62,859 bases of DNA from Thermoprotei archaeon (lineage in GTDB: Archaea; Thermoproteota; Thermoprotei; QMSL01; B3-G16): contig JAGGXX010000041.1 in the NCBI GenBank assembly GCA_021162845.1, positions 1-62,859 of the forward strand, in the 5' to 3' direction. Below the pieces are notes generated by a model. It was not told the DNA's origin, searched no databases, and was given only the letters and a program-made list of their open reading frames with translations. How positions within the stretch are numbered: position 1 is the stretch's first letter; every line of letters begins with the position of its first letter. This document shows, one piece after another, positions 23,496-33,001 of this stretch. The position numbers and the translations under genes were made by a program.

Positions 23496-24005
23496 ATGGC
23501 AGGAGTTAACGTACTTGTAATATACTATTCAAGAACTGGTACTACTGAGAAGATGGCTAAGGCCGTGGCCAAAGGGGCAAAGAGCGTTAAGGAGGCTAAG
23601 GTGACGATAAAGCGAGTCGAGGAGGCCACGATGGATGACCTGAAGGAAGCCGACGCGATAATAATAGGCTCTCCCACATACTACGGTCAGATGGCGGCTG
23701 AGGTTAAAAAGTTCGTTGATGAAAGTGTTAAGATCCATGGTGCTCTCGAAGGTAAGGTAGGTGGGGCCTTTACCTCCTGTGGTGCTATGGGAGGCGGTTG
23801 TGAAACGACGATCCTCAGCATCTTAAAGGCCATGCTAATTCATGGTATGATAATACAAGGGAACCCACAAGACCATCACTATGGAGTGGTATCCATAGGC
23901 GCTCCTGATGAAAACGTATTGGGTGCCTGCAAAGAACTGGGAAAGAGAGTGGCAGAACTCGCATGGAGGTTAAAGAAGAACCATAGTTCATTGTCTCCCT
24001 TCTGA
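23496..24005 (+). CDS. Flavodoxin / WrbA-like flavoprotein
   Basis: 169 aa with the FMN phosphate loop YSRTGTTEKMA (about 11-21), the GSPTYYGQMAAEVK segment (about 59-72) and TSCGAMGGGCETT (about 92-104). This is a short-chain flavodoxin-like fold as in WrbA-type NAD(P)H:quinone oxidoreductases. It may carry electrons or reduce quinones. It is transcribed alone between two tRNA genes. Confidence 0.87.
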   Translation: MAGVNVLVIYYSRTGTTEKMAKAVAKGAKSVKEAKVTIKRVEEATMDDLKEADAIIIGSPTYYGQMAAEVKKFVDESVKIHGALEGKVGGAFTSCGAMGGGCETTILSILKAMLIHGMIIQGNPQDHHYGVVSIGAPDENVLGACKELGKRVAELAWRLKKNHSSLSPF

Positions 24006-24064
24006 AAAAGCAATTCGTTCTCAAGAATCATGATGACGCGTTAGGTCAATTTAAAATCATGATT

Positions 24065-24163
24065 TGGTAGCGGGGGGTGGATTTGAACCACCGACCTCGG
24101 GGTCTCACAGAGGTTTACCACCTCTTATGAGCCCCGCGGGATACCAGGCTTCCCCACCCCGCT
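24065..24163 (-). tRNA. Initiator tRNA-Met (CAT) with intron
   Basis: Minus strand, beginning AGCGGGGTGGGG, the usual archaeal initiator start (A1:U72). Anticodon stem CGGGG/CCCCG, loop CTCATA-A with a 22-nt intron at the canonical 37/38 position (24104-24125). Intron ends can form a hairpin AGAGG/CCTCT and a CTCA/TGAG helix. T arm GGTGG-TTCAAAT-CCACC; CCA is encoded at 24067-24065. Confidence 0.93.
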
Positions 24164-24347
24164 ATTGTGGATGCATAACACTCAGGTGAAGTGCTCTTCT
24201 TCATGCCAGCGGGGGCGTCTCCCTCTCTGCAGCTCATTATGATGTAATAGGATGGGGCCTTATATTATTTTCTACATGAAGGTGGTCGGGCTAGAAGTAC
24301 GCGCTTTTAAATGAATTACGGTACTATTTCCTGATGGGATCCGATCT

Positions 24348-25118
24348 ATGAGCGTTATCGTGGATTTTCACATACATTACCCTAGGGATATGCAACTTGA
24401 GGCGCTTGTGAGGACATGTGAAAATCTAGGCGTAGTGAAGGTCTGCATGCTCAGCTTAGGTAAGTGGCGAAATAACGTGAATGAGAATACTCTAGTCGAA
24501 AGGGCTATGAAGGAATATCCTGATCTCATAGTCGGTTTTGCTTACGTAGCCCTTGGGAGGGATCCTCCCGATATTGTAGATGAGTTTCATTCCAGGGGTT
24601 TTAGGGGGATCAAGCTCATAGATCCAGCTAAACCCTATGATGTCGATGAATTCTTCGACTACTATGAGCGGATGGAGGATTACAACTTGCTGACTCTCTT
24701 CCATACGGGGATCGTCGCTAGGAGTGCTAGGGATAGGGAGTGGCGGGTATCCTCGGAATTCATGAGACCAGTTCGCCTCGACAGGATAGCGAGGGTGTTT
24801 CCTAAGCTCAGGATTATAGGCGCGCACTTGGGCCATCCTTGGTGCGATGAAGCGGCCGTGGTCATGATGCATAACCCAAATGTATATTTTGATATCTCTG
24901 GTGGACATACCTTCTGGGTGGCGCTTGCCATAAGGCGTAGAGGAAGGTATGATGTGGATCCTGCTAGATTATTATTCGGTAGCGATGCCTTTAGTCCTGG
25001 GGTTATCGAGCGTATGTTGCGGTTCTGGGAAGTGGCTTTACCACAATTGGGCCTGAGTAAAGAGGAAGTGGCGGGTGTCCTTGGCAAAAATGCCCTAAAG
25101 TTATTGGGAGGCACATGA
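24348..25118 (+). CDS. Amidohydrolase-family protein (COG2159-like)
   Basis: 256 aa TIM barrel. Metal-site motifs: DFHIHYP (6-12), FHTGI near 124, AHLGHPW near 160 and FGSDAF near 209. This is the pattern of the ACMSD/uracil-decarboxylase-like amidohydrolases. The substrate is unknown. TATA-like TTTTAAAT lies at 24305. It is a single gene between tRNA-iMet and a small minus-strand gene. Confidence 0.8.
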   Translation: MSVIVDFHIHYPRDMQLEALVRTCENLGVVKVCMLSLGKWRNNVNENTLVERAMKEYPDLIVGFAYVALGRDPPDIVDEFHSRGFRGIKLIDPAKPYDVDEFFDYYERMEDYNLLTLFHTGIVARSARDREWRVSSEFMRPVRLDRIARVFPKLRIIGAHLGHPWCDEAAVVMMHNPNVYFDISGGHTFWVALAIRRRGRYDVDPARLLFGSDAFSPGVIERMLRFWEVALPQLGLSKEEVAGVLGKNALKLLGGT

Positions 25119-25196
25119 CGAAATGACCCCGTGTGGACTATACAAGCGCTATATCGAAGGTAAAGTCCATCCTTGAAGATGTCCTGACGTTACCTC

Positions 25197-25466
25197 CTAG
25201 AGCCTAAGCGCTGTCGAGATCAAAACTCTTACTATGGGCTCTCCTTCTTCAAGGATAGCGCTTATTGTAAGCTTAGCTTCTAAGCCTAGATCATTAAGCT
25301 CATCGAGAACTCTCATTAAGGTTTGCAATTCATCATAATCAAGTTCATCTCTTTCTATACGGACATCGATACTGACAGGTTTTACGAATAATTCGAACTC
25401 TTCGTAATACTTGGAGATAACTTTGATCATGTTAAGTAGCTGAGCCTCAAATCCTTCTTCGCTCAT
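25197..25466 (-). CDS. Hypothetical protein (89 aa)
   Basis: Not recognised. Small acidic alpha/beta protein: two helices and two strands (VKPVSIDVRIER; GLEAKLTISAILEEGEPIVRVLIS). The alternation suggests a ferredoxin-like domain. It stands alone with an in-frame ATG, and its composition is typical of the genome. Confidence 0.55.
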   Translation of the reverse strand: MSEEGFEAQLLNMIKVISKYYEEFELFVKPVSIDVRIERDELDYDELQTLMRVLDELNDLGLEAKLTISAILEEGEPIVRVLISTALRL

Positions 25467-25799
25467 CGAGTTAATATCAAAAAGGCCTCTTATTAGCTTA
25501 CCCTTTTCTCATCTCACTAGGTGATCGATAACTCATCGAAAAGCTATATAGTTCCTTAATGATCAGAATGAACTTTCTTACGAAAACACCATAGAGCTTC
25601 TCTTAGGCAAGCACCACTTTATGTAGAACTTCTAACCTAGGAAACTGCAGTAAGCGCATGAGTGCGGTGATGTCGTCAGAAGCGCGTATGCATCCCAACA
25701 GATATCATCAAGATTACCATACCTCTCAACGTTAAGGAACATGCAATGCTTATTTTTATCTCAACATCCTATTTTTATACCGTATATCGGTGAAAGAAT
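25467..25799. other. Intergenic region, no gene seen
   Basis: AT-rich, with a TATA-like TTTTTATACC near 25772 that probably serves the gene at 25800. No tRNA or complete box C/D pattern was found. Confidence 0.55.
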
Positions 25800-26339
25800 T
25801 TGTCAGAGCGCATAAAGCCTGTGCACGCCCAAGGCTTTTTCACACTTAGCCTCGATGGACTGGTAAATCAAGTGACAGTGTTTGATTACATGGATCCCGA
25901 TGGTTATTATGCTAGTCTACTAGAGGACGAAAATGTCCTAGAAGACGAACTTTGGAAGCTCGTAGCTAATATGCAGGAGTTCCTCGATCAGGAAAAGGTG
26001 ATCATAAACGGTAGGCGCGTTAAACCCAAAGTAAGGGGGATCGATATATGCTGGAGGGGAGATGCTACAAGGCCCTCAATCACCTTCTTTATAACGTTTC
26101 AAGGTAGGCTTAGATCGGGGTTAAACGCCTATGAGGACTATTATGAGCCGACTATTGCCGAATACGATTACGAGTTCTATTGGATCTTCCCTCCTCAGGT
26201 CTCAATCTCAGAGGCGCTAATGCCTGGGAAGCATGAAATAGTCAATGACCGCATATTGATGGTTTGGGTACATAAGGGGACATACGTAGAAGGTTATGAG
26301 AGGATAGCCTTTTGGGTGCCCCAGGATAGAGGCGAGTAA
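25800..26339 (+). CDS. Hypothetical protein (179 aa)
   Basis: Family not recognised. Mixed alpha/beta, acidic and aromatic-rich (DYMDPDGYYASLLEDENVLED near 29-49; YEDYYEPTIAEYDYEFYW near 116-133). TTG start with GGTGAAAG five bases upstream. The downstream gene begins two bases after its stop, so the pair is probably cotranscribed. Confidence 0.65.
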   Translation: MSERIKPVHAQGFFTLSLDGLVNQVTVFDYMDPDGYYASLLEDENVLEDELWKLVANMQEFLDQEKVIINGRRVKPKVRGIDICWRGDATRPSITFFITFQGRLRSGLNAYEDYYEPTIAEYDYEFYWIFPPQVSISEALMPGKHEIVNDRILMVWVHKGTYVEGYERIAFWVPQDRGE

Positions 26340-26341
26340 GT

Positions 26342-26620
26342 ATGTGTGCTATATTCCTTAAAATAGTCATCCCATACAGGAATTACAAGCGGGTTAAGGA
26401 GATCGTAGAAGGGCTCGAGAAAGAAGGCTATAGACCCCTCTATATACGGAGGGACGTTTTATTTAAGGAAAGGCGCGAACTAGATCCCGTAGAAGTCGTG
26501 TTCCTGTTAGATATGCCACCATATGAGGTCAGGAAGTTAAGGAAGAAGATTTCATTGGCCATACGCGGTACCTTGGGATTTTACATAATGTATCCGCTTA
26601 AGAAGAACACATCTTCATAG
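26342..26620 (+). CDS. Hypothetical protein (92 aa)
   Basis: Short alpha/beta protein with strands IFLKIVIPYRNY and RPLYIRRDVLF and helices between, compatible with a ferredoxin-like fold. No motif assigned. It is cotranscribed with the 179-aa protein upstream (two bases apart) and may be its partner. Confidence 0.6.
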   Translation: MCAIFLKIVIPYRNYKRVKEIVEGLEKEGYRPLYIRRDVLFKERRELDPVEVVFLLDMPPYEVRKLRKKISLAIRGTLGFYIMYPLKKNTSS

Positions 26621-26783
26621 TTCCTACTATCCTTCGGTGTTTTCCCTCTTCGATATATGAGGGTTAAACCACGATCCATACAGTCCATCTCTTAGGGCAT
26701 CATTGTGTGATTCTTGTGTTAATAGGGGCTTAGATGTTTGTCGATTATTAGTTAGACGAATGTTGTACTAATCTAGCAAAAAG

Positions 26784-26791
26784 TTTAAATT
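26784..26791 (+). promoter_or_regulatory. TATA box of the peptide importer operon
   Basis: TTTAAATT preceded by purine-rich AAAAAG (BRE-like) lies about 40 bases before the GTG start at 26827, which carries CGGAGGAG as ribosome-binding site. Confidence 0.55.
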
Positions 26792-26826
26792 CGAAAACAA
26801 TAGACTTCTAGACTCGACTCGGAGGA

Positions 26827-28425
26827 GTGGGATATGGAATTGGGAATCTATCCAGAAGCACCTCAGCGTTAACGAAGATCCAAGCGATACTACTTATAGT
26901 TATAGTGATAGTATCCGCAGGAGGATACTATGTTTACCAGAGCTACATGAAGGGTTCTTCTGAGAAGGTGTTAAGGGTCGGTATAGGCATAGATCCGGAT
27001 ACATTAGATCCCGCGGGCCAGACAACAACTCTGATATCCAATATCGTGCGCATGGTTGTCGAGCCTTTATTCATCATAGACGTCAATGGTAAGTTAAAGC
27101 CATGGTTGGCTGAAGGTTACGAGGTAAGCCCTGATGGCCTCACATATACGATACGGATAAAGAAGGGCATTAAGTTCCACGATGGAACGCCATTAACGGC
27201 GGAGGCTGTGAAATTCTCGCTGGAACGCATATTAGATCCCAACGTTAGAGTGCCTGGGAGACATAATTACCTAGTTATAAAGGAGATCGAGGTCGTGGAT
27301 GATTATACTGTCAGGATACGTCTAAAGCATACCTTCGCTCCCTTCATAAGCCTACTGACCGGCACAACCACAGGGGTAATGTCGCCTAACGCCGTGAAGA
27401 AATTAGGAGAGGACATAGTGCGTAACTTAAAGGGCGTAGGGACTGGTCCCTTCAAGTTCGTTGAGTGGGTTAAAGGAGATCGAATAGTGCTGGAGAGGAA
27501 TGACGAATACTGGGGTGGCAAGCCTAAGCTTAAGAAGATAGTCTTCAAGGTAGTTCCGGACGCAAATACTAGGGAGGCGATGCTCCTAGCCGGCGATCTG
27601 GATATGATAGTGTTACCGCCTGCCGCTGACATACCTGCTTTAGCCAAGCGCTCCGATGTCAAGCTGTGGTTCTCCAATGCCTCTAGGACGATGTTCATAG
27701 GCATAAACACCCAATATGGCCCTCTCAAGGACGTGCGTGTGAGGCAGGCCTTAAATTATGCCGTCGATAAAGAGGCCATAGTGAAGAACGTCCTCTTAGG
27801 CCTAGGTAAGCCCCTAGATGCACCAATACCATGGTTCTTCTTCAGCTATAAACCCCTTAAGCCATATGAGTACGACCCTGAGAAAGCGAAGAAGCTTTTA
27901 GCTGAAGCGGGGTACCCCAACGGCTTTGAGGTAACCTTATTCGCTCCTAACGGCAGATATCTGTTCGACAAGGAAGTCGCTGAGGCAGTAGCCTCATATC
28001 TAGAGGCAGTAGGCATAAAGGTCAACATCCGAATACATGACTGGCCCACCTACGTCTCCCTGCTCTTCCAGCCACGAGAGAAGACACAGCTACAACTCTT
28101 CCTCATAGGCTTCGGCGTCGGAACACCTGATCCTCACTTCCAGTATTATCTGACATTTCACTCGAAGACGTTCCCGCCCAATGGCTTTAACTTCTTCTTC
28201 TATAACAACAGCGAGGTAGACACGCTATTAGATGAGGCAGTGAAGACCCTAGATCCGGAGAAGAGAGCCGCTATGTACCAGAGGGTCTCAGAGATCCTCT
28301 GGCACGATTGCCCCTGGATATGGTTATACGTGCAGAGTTATGTCGTCGCTACGTCCTCTAAGGTGAGAGGGCTGATAATGTATCCTTATGAGATGTTCGA
28401 CTTACGCGAAGCGGATATAGAATGA
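26827..28425 (+). CDS. ABC peptide importer, substrate-binding protein
   Basis: 532 aa, SBP family 5 (DppA/OppA type). An N-terminal membrane anchor (about 20-36, ILLIVIVIVSAGGYYVY) precedes the binding domain, which has the family patterns DPDTLDPAG (about 55), KGIKFHDGTPLTAEAVKFSL (about 119) and VRQALNYAVDKEAIV. It captures peptides or a related solute outside the cell. GTG start with CGGAGGAG. First gene of a five-gene importer operon. Confidence 0.93.
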   Translation: MGYGIGNLSRSTSALTKIQAILLIVIVIVSAGGYYVYQSYMKGSSEKVLRVGIGIDPDTLDPAGQTTTLISNIVRMVVEPLFIIDVNGKLKPWLAEGYEVSPDGLTYTIRIKKGIKFHDGTPLTAEAVKFSLERILDPNVRVPGRHNYLVIKEIEVVDDYTVRIRLKHTFAPFISLLTGTTTGVMSPNAVKKLGEDIVRNLKGVGTGPFKFVEWVKGDRIVLERNDEYWGGKPKLKKIVFKVVPDANTREAMLLAGDLDMIVLPPAADIPALAKRSDVKLWFSNASRTMFIGINTQYGPLKDVRVRQALNYAVDKEAIVKNVLLGLGKPLDAPIPWFFFSYKPLKPYEYDPEKAKKLLAEAGYPNGFEVTLFAPNGRYLFDKEVAEAVASYLEAVGIKVNIRIHDWPTYVSLLFQPREKTQLQLFLIGFGVGTPDPHFQYYLTFHSKTFPPNGFNFFFYNNSEVDTLLDEAVKTLDPEKRAAMYQRVSEILWHDCPWIWLYVQSYVVATSSKVRGLIMYPYEMFDLREADIE

Positions 28426-28438
28426 TAAGGGGATCGCC

Positions 28439-29383
28439 ATGGCACTCGTAAGATACCTGATAAAAAGATTTTTTGGCCTCCTAATAGTCGTCTTCGGGAT
28501 AGTAACTATCCTCTTCCTTATATTAAACCTGACGCCCGGTGATCCGGCCAGGCTCATAGCCGGAATAGGTGCCACAGAAGAAGATGTGGAAATGATAAGA
28601 AAATCGCTGGGGCTGGATAAGCCCTTACATATACGGTATATTCTGTATATATCTGGCCTCTTACGTCTAGATCTAGGTAAATCCATAAGAACAGGGACTC
28701 CTGTCCTCCATGAAGTTTTAATCAGGTTGCCTAATACTATAGTATTAGCTGTCTCCAGCATGGCCTTAGCGCTCGCCATAGGCATACCCCTAGGTATAGT
28801 GGCTGCGGTTCGTACTAGCTCCCTATTAGATTACCTTATCATAACGTTATCCATAGTAGGCAACTCAATTCCCGTCTTCTGGCTAGGCCTTATGTTTATA
28901 GTGCTCTTTAGCGTAAAACTACGCCTCCTTCCAGCGGGCGGTATAGGCACACCCCTACATCTAGTCTTACCGTCGCTGACCATAGCCATATACCTGCTCT
29001 CGTACATAATTCGTTTCACGAGGACCGCTGTGCTCGATGCGCTTAGACAGGAGTTCGTTAGATATGCCCTATCCAAGGGCCTTCCGAGAAGGGTGGTGCT
29101 CTATAAACACGTCCTTAGAAATGCCCTGATTCCTGTTTTAACGATAACGGGCCTTCAGTTCGGAGCATTACTCGGGGGTGCCCCGATAACCGAGACCGTC
29201 TTTGCTTGGCCAGGGATAGGGAAATACATCGTGGATTCGATATTCGCTAAGGATTACCCCGCCGTACAAGGAGCGGTATTCATATTCGCCCTCATATATG
29301 CCATCGTAAACTTAGTCACGGATCTCCTCTACGTAGTAGTGGATCCTAGGGTTAAGTTAGAGGGAGGTGGTATGCGTGAATGA
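28439..29383 (+). CDS. ABC peptide importer permease, DppB-like
   Basis: 314 aa with six membrane segments and the typical N-terminus of the family (YLIKRFFGLLIVVFGIVTIL). The GDPAR motif near 36 and the cytoplasmic EAA-like loop (EFVRYALSKGLPRRVVLYKH near 203-222) are present. Pairs with the DppC-like gene, whose start it overlaps by eight bases. Confidence 0.93.
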   Translation: MALVRYLIKRFFGLLIVVFGIVTILFLILNLTPGDPARLIAGIGATEEDVEMIRKSLGLDKPLHIRYILYISGLLRLDLGKSIRTGTPVLHEVLIRLPNTIVLAVSSMALALAIGIPLGIVAAVRTSSLLDYLIITLSIVGNSIPVFWLGLMFIVLFSVKLRLLPAGGIGTPLHLVLPSLTIAIYLLSYIIRFTRTAVLDALRQEFVRYALSKGLPRRVVLYKHVLRNALIPVLTITGLQFGALLGGAPITETVFAWPGIGKYIVDSIFAKDYPAVQGAVFIFALIYAIVNLVTDLLYVVVDPRVKLEGGGMRE

Positions 29384-30209
29384 GGTAGTTCACCTCCTCC
29401 TTAGGCATAGAGGCGCCCAGATAGGGCTCTGCATACTTCTAACGATAATCTCGATGGCCCTCTTCGCTGATGTCCTCGCTCCTTACGACCCCTATAAGGC
29501 TAACTTAAGGGATGCCCTGAAGCCGCCTAGTTTAGATCATCCCATGGGAACTGACGAGATAGGGCGTGATATATTATCTCGTATAATGTATGGGGCAAGG
29601 TTCTCCCTTCTCATAGCTTTCGCTAGTGTGGCGATGGGAGCTATAATAGGTGTCTCAATAGGCCTCTTAAGCGGATATTACGGGGGTTGGATAGACTATG
29701 TCGTACAGAGAATGACTGATATTTTACTCGCCCTTCCGGGCGTCGTCCTAGCACTAGCTTTAGTGGCTGTGCTAGGCCCAGGTCTCACTAACTTGATAAT
29801 AGCCGTAGGCATAGGCTTCATCCCAGTCTACATAAGAATTGTGCGGGGGGTTACGCTTCAGGTTAAGGCCATGGAATACGTAACCGCCGCCGAAATGCTC
29901 GGCCTCAGTAGCCTCCGGGTGCTATTCAAACACATACTCCCTAACGTCTTCCCCTCAGTTATGGTCCAGGTAACATTACACTTAGGTTCAGCGGTCTTAG
30001 CTGCAGCGGGATTAGGCTTCCTAGGGCTAGGCGTTCAGCCACCTAATCCAGAATGGGGTGCTATGATAGGTACTGGAAGGAACTATATATTCAGGGCACC
30101 TCACCTCATAGTATTCCCAGGCCTATCCCTCTTCCTTGTGGTTTTAGGCTTCAACCTGCTTGGCGCGGCGTTACGGGAGGTATTAGATCCTAGGCTGAGG
30201 AGGGAATGA
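29376..30209 (+). CDS. ABC peptide importer permease, DppC-like
   Basis: 277 aa. Contains the N-terminal signature HPMGTDEIGRDILSRIMYGA (about 49-68) and EYVTAAEMLGLSSLRVLFKH as the ATPase-contact loop. GTG 29376 was chosen because GGAGGTG lies seven bases upstream; the frame is open to 29367. Second permease of the importer. Confidence 0.93.
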   Translation: MNEVVHLLLRHRGAQIGLCILLTIISMALFADVLAPYDPYKANLRDALKPPSLDHPMGTDEIGRDILSRIMYGARFSLLIAFASVAMGAIIGVSIGLLSGYYGGWIDYVVQRMTDILLALPGVVLALALVAVLGPGLTNLIIAVGIGFIPVYIRIVRGVTLQVKAMEYVTAAEMLGLSSLRVLFKHILPNVFPSVMVQVTLHLGSAVLAAAGLGFLGLGVQPPNPEWGAMIGTGRNYIFRAPHLIVFPGLSLFLVVLGFNLLGAALREVLDPRLRRE

Positions 30210-30213
30210 GGTC

Positions 30214-31197
30214 ATGAATTCCCTTCTAAAGGTTAATGATCTGAAGGTCCACTACTTGCTAGCTAACTCCGTGGTAAGAGCCGTTGACGGCGTCACATTT
30301 GACCTTAAGGAGAACGAGATATTCTCCCTTGTGGGTGAGAGCGGTAGCGGGAAATCCACCCTCGCCTACGCTATCGCGAGGTTACTTGACTCATCATATG
30401 TCCGGATATATGGGGAGATAATCTTCAACGGCATTAACCTACTTGAGTTAAGCGAGATCGAGATGGAGAAGATAAGGGGTAACCTCATATCAATGATCCC
30501 CCAGGATCCCTCGGCTGCGTTAAACCCAGCCTATACTGTTGGGGAACAAATCGCTGAGGTTCTGAGGTATAAGAAAGGCCTCACACACAAGGAGGCTAGG
30601 GACCTGAGCATAGAGCTTATGAAAAAAGTAGGCATACCCGACGCTGAGAAGAGGTATTTGAACTATCCTCATCAGCTTAGCGGGGGTATGAATCAGAGGG
30701 TGGTGATAGCGATAGCAATGGCGCTTAGGCCTAGACTGATAATTGCTGATGAACCGACCTCAGCATTAGATGTCACTGTTCAAGCACGGATTCTCGAGCT
30801 ATTAACGGGCTTGGTCAAGGAGTATGGCTCAACGATGTTACTGATAACCCACGATCTAGGTGTAGCGGCCGAGGTTTCCGATAGGATAGGGGTCATGTAT
30901 GCAGGGAAGCTGATGGAGATCGGATCTAAGGAGGAGATATTGGAGAAGCCCCTACATCCCTATACCCAGGCATTGCTTCACGTAGTTCCCAGGTTTCATA
31001 AGAAGAAGAGGCGTCTAAAGCCGATAGCTGGAATGGTGCCCAATCTTTCCTCCCCGCCAAGTGGGTGTCGTTTTCATCCTCGTTGTCCATATCGAAGTAA
31101 GGAATGCGTACTTCAGGAGCCATTAATGGTGGAGGTTGAGCCAGGGCATTGGGTTTCATGTAATCTGTACGCGATGGAGGCTTCCTATCATGCCTGA
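30214..31197 (+). CDS. ABC peptide importer ATPase, DppD-like
   Basis: 327 aa. Walker A GESGSGKST (41-49), LSGGMNQR signature, Walker B LIIADEPTSALD, and the Opp/Dpp C-terminal domain with CRFHPRCPYRSKEC, which may hold a metal or Fe-S cluster. Its stop overlaps the start of the DppF-like gene. Confidence 0.93.
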   Translation: MNSLLKVNDLKVHYLLANSVVRAVDGVTFDLKENEIFSLVGESGSGKSTLAYAIARLLDSSYVRIYGEIIFNGINLLELSEIEMEKIRGNLISMIPQDPSAALNPAYTVGEQIAEVLRYKKGLTHKEARDLSIELMKKVGIPDAEKRYLNYPHQLSGGMNQRVVIAIAMALRPRLIIADEPTSALDVTVQARILELLTGLVKEYGSTMLLITHDLGVAAEVSDRIGVMYAGKLMEIGSKEEILEKPLHPYTQALLHVVPRFHKKKRRLKPIAGMVPNLSSPPSGCRFHPRCPYRSKECVLQEPLMVEVEPGHWVSCNLYAMEASYHA

Positions 31198-32143
31198 AGT
31201 GTTGATAGAAGGGATAAACCTACACAAGTACTTCCCCGTTAAGGAAGGCTTACTCGGTCTTAAGAAGCTATGGCTCAAGGCCGTAGATGGTGTAAACATA
31301 AGGATCCATAAGGGCGAGATGTTAGGCCTTGTGGGTGAGAGCGGTAGCGGGAAATCAACGCTAGGGCGGATGTTAGCCGGCATATTAAAACCTACTAGGG
31401 GTGTTATACGATATAGGGGAAAGGATGTATATGGACATGAATATCGCCTAATAAGGAAGAAGATTCAGCTGATATTCCAAAACCCGGATTCCTCACTGAA
31501 TCCCCGTATGAGGATAAAAGACGTCTTAGAGGAAGCCATAAGGGCTGGTGGCGTTAAGGAGAAGGATACAGTAGAATCAAGGATTATAGAGTTATTACGG
31601 GATGTAGGTCTCGGTCAAGATGTGGCCATGAAGTACCCCCATCAGCTCAGCGGAGGCATGAAGCAGAGAGTGGCGATTGCTAGAGCCTTAGCGGTGAACC
31701 CAGACTTCATAATAGCTGACGAGATAGTGTCCGCGCTTGACGTATCTGTGAAAGCCCAGATATTAAACTTAATGGTAGACCTCCAAGAGAAATTCGGCCT
31801 CACATGTCTTTTCATAAGCCATGATATCCCTGTAGTTGGATACGTAAGCGACAGGATCACCGTAATGTACTTAGGTAAGATCATGGAGGTACTACCAGCG
31901 GATAAGCTGTTCGAAGAGCCACTCCACCCCTATACCCGAGCACTCCTGTCATCAATGCCATCCCTCTACTTTAACTGCGATGATAAAGTAATACTAAAAG
32001 GGGAGATCCCTAGTCCCGTGAACCCGCCTATGGGATGTAGGCTTTCCACGCGCTGTCCCTTCGCTAAAGGCATATGCCGGAGGGTGGAACCAGAGCTTAA
32101 GAGAATCGGTAACGAGCACTTTGTAGCCTGTCACCTATATTAG
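31190..32143 (+). CDS. ABC peptide importer ATPase, DppF-like
   Basis: 317 aa from ATG 31190. Walker A GESGSGKST near 43, signature LSGGMKQR, and a D-loop region reading IIADEIVSALDVS instead of the usual DEPTSALDVS: Pro-Thr is replaced by Ile-Val while the Walker B glutamate stays. C-terminal CRLSTRCPFAKGIC is the usual cysteine region. The likely partner is the DppD-like protein. It ends nine bases before the stop of the convergent regulator. Confidence 0.92.
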   Translation: MPEVLIEGINLHKYFPVKEGLLGLKKLWLKAVDGVNIRIHKGEMLGLVGESGSGKSTLGRMLAGILKPTRGVIRYRGKDVYGHEYRLIRKKIQLIFQNPDSSLNPRMRIKDVLEEAIRAGGVKEKDTVESRIIELLRDVGLGQDVAMKYPHQLSGGMKQRVAIARALAVNPDFIIADEIVSALDVSVKAQILNLMVDLQEKFGLTCLFISHDIPVVGYVSDRITVMYLGKIMEVLPADKLFEEPLHPYTRALLSSMPSLYFNCDDKVILKGEIPSPVNPPMGCRLSTRCPFAKGICRRVEPELKRIGNEHFVACHLY

Positions 32144-32152
32144 CAGGTCCTC

Positions 32153-33001
32153 TTAATGTGTGATCCTAAGCGCGAGGAAGTTCATTAGACAAGTAAACGA
32201 CCCTATTATTAAGAGCACGCACATGGTATACCGTAAGTATAACGACGCGATGAGCATCGCTTGGGATAGTACATTGAACGCTAAAAGCCTTCTTAACATG
32301 ATCCGGGGGTGCATCCCTCTTAGGAAATACCTCAAGAGCTTGAAAGCGATTCTCCTACGCTTTAAGATTCCATAATAGGGAAGCCGTTTATATGCCTTGA
32401 ACCCTAACGAAGAAAGCCTATAGCGTTTCATGGGCGACCTCTTATTGTACTTTCCTGGCCCCTTCCTGCTAGGGACTATTAAGGGGTCAAAGGCCTCTAT
32501 GTAGGTAAGCGCCCTTTCCTCGCTTAGACCCATAACTGTTGCCAGGCCCCTAAGGGTTAACTCCCTCCGAGGAGAAACGCCCAGGGCTATGACTGTATCA
32601 TATAGGTATTTAAAATACGTAAGCTTCCTTACAGTATCATTTAGATTGATAACCTTGAAGTGCATAAGGTCTAGTGATCTCTGGGCTTGTGGGATTCCTA
32701 GGGCGCTCTTCAAAAGGCCAAGATACCAGAGCCCCTTTTCGGTGAGATAAAATTCCCCGGTTTCCTTATCTTGTTTCACTAGCCCCTTAATCCTAAGTTT
32801 CCGTAGGGCATCTAGAAGCGTCTTGCCCCTTTCCCCTGTAACCTCCTTAATTTCCTCTATTGTCGCCTTCTCCCTCTCTGCTAAAAGGAGGAAGATCCTC
32901 AGTTGTATCCCTGCTTTAGCGAGATCTATCATACTGTCAAAGGCCCTCAGTTTTTCCAAACGCGTATAACGTTCAACTATATTCTCTTCTTGCTTTCTCA
33001 T
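32153..33001 (-). CDS. Winged-helix regulator with C-terminal membrane helices
   Basis: 282 aa from ATG 33001. The N-terminal winged helix (about 20-100: IQLRIFLLLAEREKATIEEI, GLVKQDKETGEFYLTEKG) is followed by a second helical domain and two hydrophobic segments at the C-terminus (AFNVLSQAMLIASLYLRY; CVLLIIGSFTCLMNFLAL). It is convergent with the importer operon and could control it, but this is only proximity. Confidence 0.68.
   Translation of the reverse strand: MRKQEENIVERYTRLEKLRAFDSMIDLAKAGIQLRIFLLLAEREKATIEEIKEVTGERGKTLLDALRKLRIKGLVKQDKETGEFYLTEKGLWYLGLLKSALGIPQAQRSLDLMHFKVINLNDTVRKLTYFKYLYDTVIALGVSPRRELTLRGLATVMGLSEERALTYIEAFDPLIVPSRKGPGKYNKRSPMKRYRLSSLGFKAYKRLPYYGILKRRRIAFKLLRYFLRGMHPRIMLRRLLAFNVLSQAMLIASLYLRYTMCVLLIIGSFTCLMNFLALRITH

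Noticed and set aside
25680-25725. Possible box C/D sRNA on the minus strand (TTGATGA ... CTGA)
   Set aside because: 25 nt separate the boxes and no C'/D' pair lies between.
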